Below are positions 61,898-64,000 of a stretch of DNA of 64,000 bases, piece after piece (the stretch's first letter is position 1; each line of letters starts with the position of its first letter). The notes below the pieces were generated by a model, which was not told where the DNA came from, did not search any database, and was given only the letters and a program-made list of their open reading frames with translations. The translations under genes and the position numbers were made by a program. This stretch comes from Thermanaerosceptrum fracticalcis (GTDB lineage Bacteria; Bacillota; Peptococcia; DRI-13): contig NZ_CP045798.1 in assembly GCF_000746025.2 (NCBI RefSeq), positions 3,083,501-3,147,500 on the forward strand, written 5' to 3'.

Positions 61898-63517
61898 AGT
61901 TATGCAGTTTCAGGATAATTTTCCCAATCCCATAACCTAAGTTCCAAAGAATGTGGCCAGAATTTATCAATAAGCCTTGAAAAACGCTGGGTTGCCGTGT
62001 CAAAATAGACTTGGATCAACTGCTCGCAACAGCGGATCCGACAACCGGCGTTGAAGAAGTACCTTATCACTTCGCAGAGGGAGGGGGCTTGTTCGGCGCC
62101 TTCTTTATTGCACTCCCAAGAGGCATAACAAAGAAGGGTCTTCGCTGTAAACAAGAGCTCCACATGTGCGAAATGAGCTGTTTCAGACTGAGCATAGCAA
62201 GATGTTAAACCAAGATTCTGTTTAGCGGTGCGGTAAAAAACTTCTATTCTCCATCGTTTAACATAGGCAGTTGCAGCTTCTTCCGGCGTATCTACGCGAT
62301 TGCTTATCAGGAGATACGCATCCTTGAAGGTTGCTGGGCATTCTTCCTCCGGAAGAACTATGCTGCCCTCGACAGCCTGCTTCTCATAAGTGGCTGCAAT
62401 GGCAGCTATGGGTAAAAAACGTTGTCTAGTAATGGGTTTTCCCTTGCGTGTTAAGGTCTCATAGGGCATTTTGATGTAAATGTCCGGAATACTGAGAACC
62501 GATTCTTTGCCAAGGACCCGAAGCTGGGAATAAACTTCTCGCAGCAGTTGCTTCGGATTAAGTTTAATGTAGCGTTCCTTTCCTAGTACCGGGTCGTAGA
62601 TTTTCCTGAATAGCGCTGTGTTACGTTTGGCTTTGGTAACCCAGTCAAAATTTTGACCCATCAGCCAGTTCAGGAACTTTTTACACAAAAACCAGCGATC
62701 CATGGCTACCCATAGTCTGGCCTTGTTCAGCTGACGAGCCTCTGCGAGCATCTGTTTAGCAAGATCAAGCTTGCTTTGTTTTTCATTCTCCTGACCGGTT
62801 TTAACCCAAAAGCGCCATAACATGGGATATTCAAGACCATTCTTTAAGATAGCCAGGGTCGACACAAGATTAATACACCATACATGGCGCTTATCCGAAC
62901 TGTCAAAGAGCCAACAGAGAAAGGGGATTTTTTTACCGTGAGGATGCTCAATTTTGGTATCGTCTAAGGCAATGATATCGCCGTCGGTCAGCCTGCTATC
63001 CGTATTTTCTTGTAACCTGGCAAATCTGCCCAAAGAGAACCGGAGCCACTGAAAGGGCTTGGAGAGAAACCGGCTGAAGGCACTTTGAGAGATGATTTGC
63101 CCGGAAAGCAGTTGTTGTAAAAATGGAGCTTCCGTTGAAAACTTAGCATTTTGATTTGCAGAACTTGAATGATTAACAAGGCCGCAGATGTAGGCAAAAG
63201 CCAGGAGCCACGCTGGAATTCCGGAGTGTTTGCGTATTCCGGACTGGGAAAACAGCAGAGACAGGTCAAATAAATCCCAAATTGTCTTGAGTACCGGGAT
63301 TCCGGCACCTTGACCGTGATCCTTTTTTTCGAAAGTTGGTTTACACAGTTTCTTCATCAGCATCACCCATATCGCTAGAGTGATGGTAGAAAATACCATC
63401 CAAAGCGATTATGGGGGCTTTCCGAAAAAGTCAAGCCTTTTTTGTCGAAAATTAGGATCTTTTTTAAAATATTTTTTGAGTTATCATTTTCTATTTATTT
63501 CCACCAACTGCATAACT
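61898..63517 (-). mobile_element. IS4-family insertion sequence
   Basis: About 1620 bp bounded by perfect 12-bp terminal inverted repeats AGTTATGCAGTT (61898-61909) and AACTGCATAACT (63506-63517), holding one transposase gene. I see no clear target-site duplication. It sits six bases past the collapsed DSD1-OCD copy. Confidence 0.85.
61900..63399 (-). CDS. IS4-family transposase
   Basis: 499 aa DDE transposase. DDTKIEHPHGKK gives the first Asp and VAMDRWF the second. RWRIEVFYRTAKQNLGL gives the Glu within the IS4 YREK signature (Y-x2-R-x3-E-x6-K, satisfied exactly from YVKR to TAK). The stop codon lies inside the left terminal repeat. Frame intact, so possibly active. The start may instead be an internal ATG 36 or 42 bases downstream. 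Confidence 0.92.
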   Translation of the reverse strand: MVFSTITLAIWVMLMKKLCKPTFEKKDHGQGAGIPVLKTIWDLFDLSLLFSQSGIRKHSGIPAWLLAFAYICGLVNHSSSANQNAKFSTEAPFLQQLLSGQIISQSAFSRFLSKPFQWLRFSLGRFARLQENTDSRLTDGDIIALDDTKIEHPHGKKIPFLCWLFDSSDKRHVWCINLVSTLAILKNGLEYPMLWRFWVKTGQENEKQSKLDLAKQMLAEARQLNKARLWVAMDRWFLCKKFLNWLMGQNFDWVTKAKRNTALFRKIYDPVLGKERYIKLNPKQLLREVYSQLRVLGKESVLSIPDIYIKMPYETLTRKGKPITRQRFLPIAAIAATYEKQAVEGSIVLPEEECPATFKDAYLLISNRVDTPEEAATAYVKRWRIEVFYRTAKQNLGLTSCYAQSETAHFAHVELLFTAKTLLCYASWECNKEGAEQAPSLCEVIRYFFNAGCRIRCCEQLIQVYFDTATQRFSRLIDKFWPHSLELRLWDWENYPETA

Positions 63518-63570
63518 CCTGTATAAAAAATGATATAATTTATATATCAATAATTGAGTGAGGCTGTTTT

Positions 63571-64000
63571 ATGGCACAAAAAATACTCGGTTTTCCGGGA
63601 GATCTATCTTCTCACGCCCTCTCCTCCCTGAAACACCGCAATTTCCGGCTGTTTTGGTTCAGCCAGATGATATCCCTGATGGGGACCTGGATGCAGAATA
63701 TGGCCCAGGGCTGGCTCGTTCTTTCCCTTACCGATTCAGCCTTTAAACTGGGCCTGGCTACTGCTGTCCAGTTTACCCCCATGCTCCTGTTTTCCTTGGT
63801 GGCGGGGGCAGTGGCTGACAGGCTGCCTAAGAGACGGATGCTCATCGCCACTCAGGTGAGCTTAATGGTACCGGCTTTAATTCTGGGGATCTTAACAGTG
63901 ACCAACAGGGTACAGTACTGGCATGTTATGGTCCTGGCCGGCCTCCTGGGAACTGCCAATGCTTTTGATATGCCTGCCCGGCAATCTTTTATCGTGGAGA
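63571..64000 (+). CDS. MFS transporter (EntS-like), N-terminal part
   Basis: The first 143 residues run off the window end. SSLKHRNFRLFWFSQMISLMGTWMQNMAQGWLVLSLT, then the MFS loop 2-3 motif GAVADRLPKRRM (about 86-97) and ANAFDMPARQSFIVE. These are typical of the drug/siderophore-exporter-like DHA3 subfamily. ATG after TGAGGCTG; -10-like TATAAT at 63533. Substrate unknown. Confidence 0.85.
   Translation, partial: MAQKILGFPGDLSSHALSSLKHRNFRLFWFSQMISLMGTWMQNMAQGWLVLSLTDSAFKLGLATAVQFTPMLLFSLVAGAVADRLPKRRMLIATQVSLMVPALILGILTVTNRVQYWHVMVLAGLLGTANAFDMPARQSFIVE

Noticed and set aside
1-64000. CRISPR array, tRNA or rRNA genes
   Set aside because: No regularly spaced direct repeats, no cloverleaf with a GGTTCGAATCC-type T-arm and no rRNA conserved blocks were seen.

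Overview
The window looks like chromosome of an anaerobic, low-to-mid GC, Gram-positive bacterium of the Clostridia (Peptococcaceae-like). Supporting signs are strong GGAGG ribosome sites with frequent TTG/GTG starts, the mrdA-minC-minD-minE-rodA cluster, MecA, a YrxA-type NadR, a putative iron-only-hydrogenase regulator, rubrerythrin, an Fe-S class I fumarase and B12/PLP enzymology. The species is not assigned.

Layout. 1-3.6 kb: cell-shape and division genes (end of mrdA, minCDE, rodA). 3.6-6.3 kb: a Cys-rich mini-protein, an AlkP-like membrane protein, and a ~200-nt rod-like inverted repeat that may be a 6S-like RNA. 6.4-10.9 kb: an FCD-type regulator, a 79-aa protein resembling the dimerisation domain of B12 aminomutases, a cobalamin-binding/TIM-barrel mutase-like protein, and a SelA-like PLP enzyme. 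I read this as a rearranged relative of lysine 5,6-/ornithine 4,5-aminomutase, and it is the best candidate for an undescribed system here. 11-16 kb: a cation antiporter behind a yybP-ykoY (Mn2+) riboswitch, rubrerythrin with a PerR-like palindrome, a peroxiredoxin remnant and a GH18 protein. 16.1-22.8 kb: a complete Wadjet (jetABCD) plasmid-defence operon, followed closely by rtcB and a ferredoxin. 24.5-29.1 kb: a two-subunit UxaA-family lyase and a KdgT permease, with a canonical sigma-54 promoter and a PrpR-type activator. 29.7-34.9 kb: housekeeping genes (nadR, mecA, nucleotidyltransferase, nth, glycolipid glycosyltransferase, pfkA, DUF503).

34.9-61.9 kb is an accessory organic-acid island. 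It holds a nitrilase, a D-threonine-aldolase-like plus ornithine-cyclodeaminase-like pair, two MmgE/PrpD proteins, DASS, TTT and DUF401 transporters, two LeuCD-type hydro-lyases, an ASL/fumarase-superfamily lyase, fumarase alpha/beta, malic enzyme and a GntR/UTRA regulator. The core logic appears to be uptake of a poly-carboxylate, isomerisation or dehydration, lyase cleavage to fumarate, then malate and pyruvate. The island is being remodelled: I find truncated or deleted LUD, M20 and DASS genes, small remnants of LUD, DASS and an enolase-superfamily gene, and a collapsed second copy of the aldolase/cyclodeaminase pair beside an IS4-family element. A 15-nt palindrome-containing sequence is shared upstream of the TTT operon and the lyase gene and is a candidate operator. 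The window ends inside an MFS transporter gene.

All calls come from reading the sequence and remembered family features. No database search or folding program was run.
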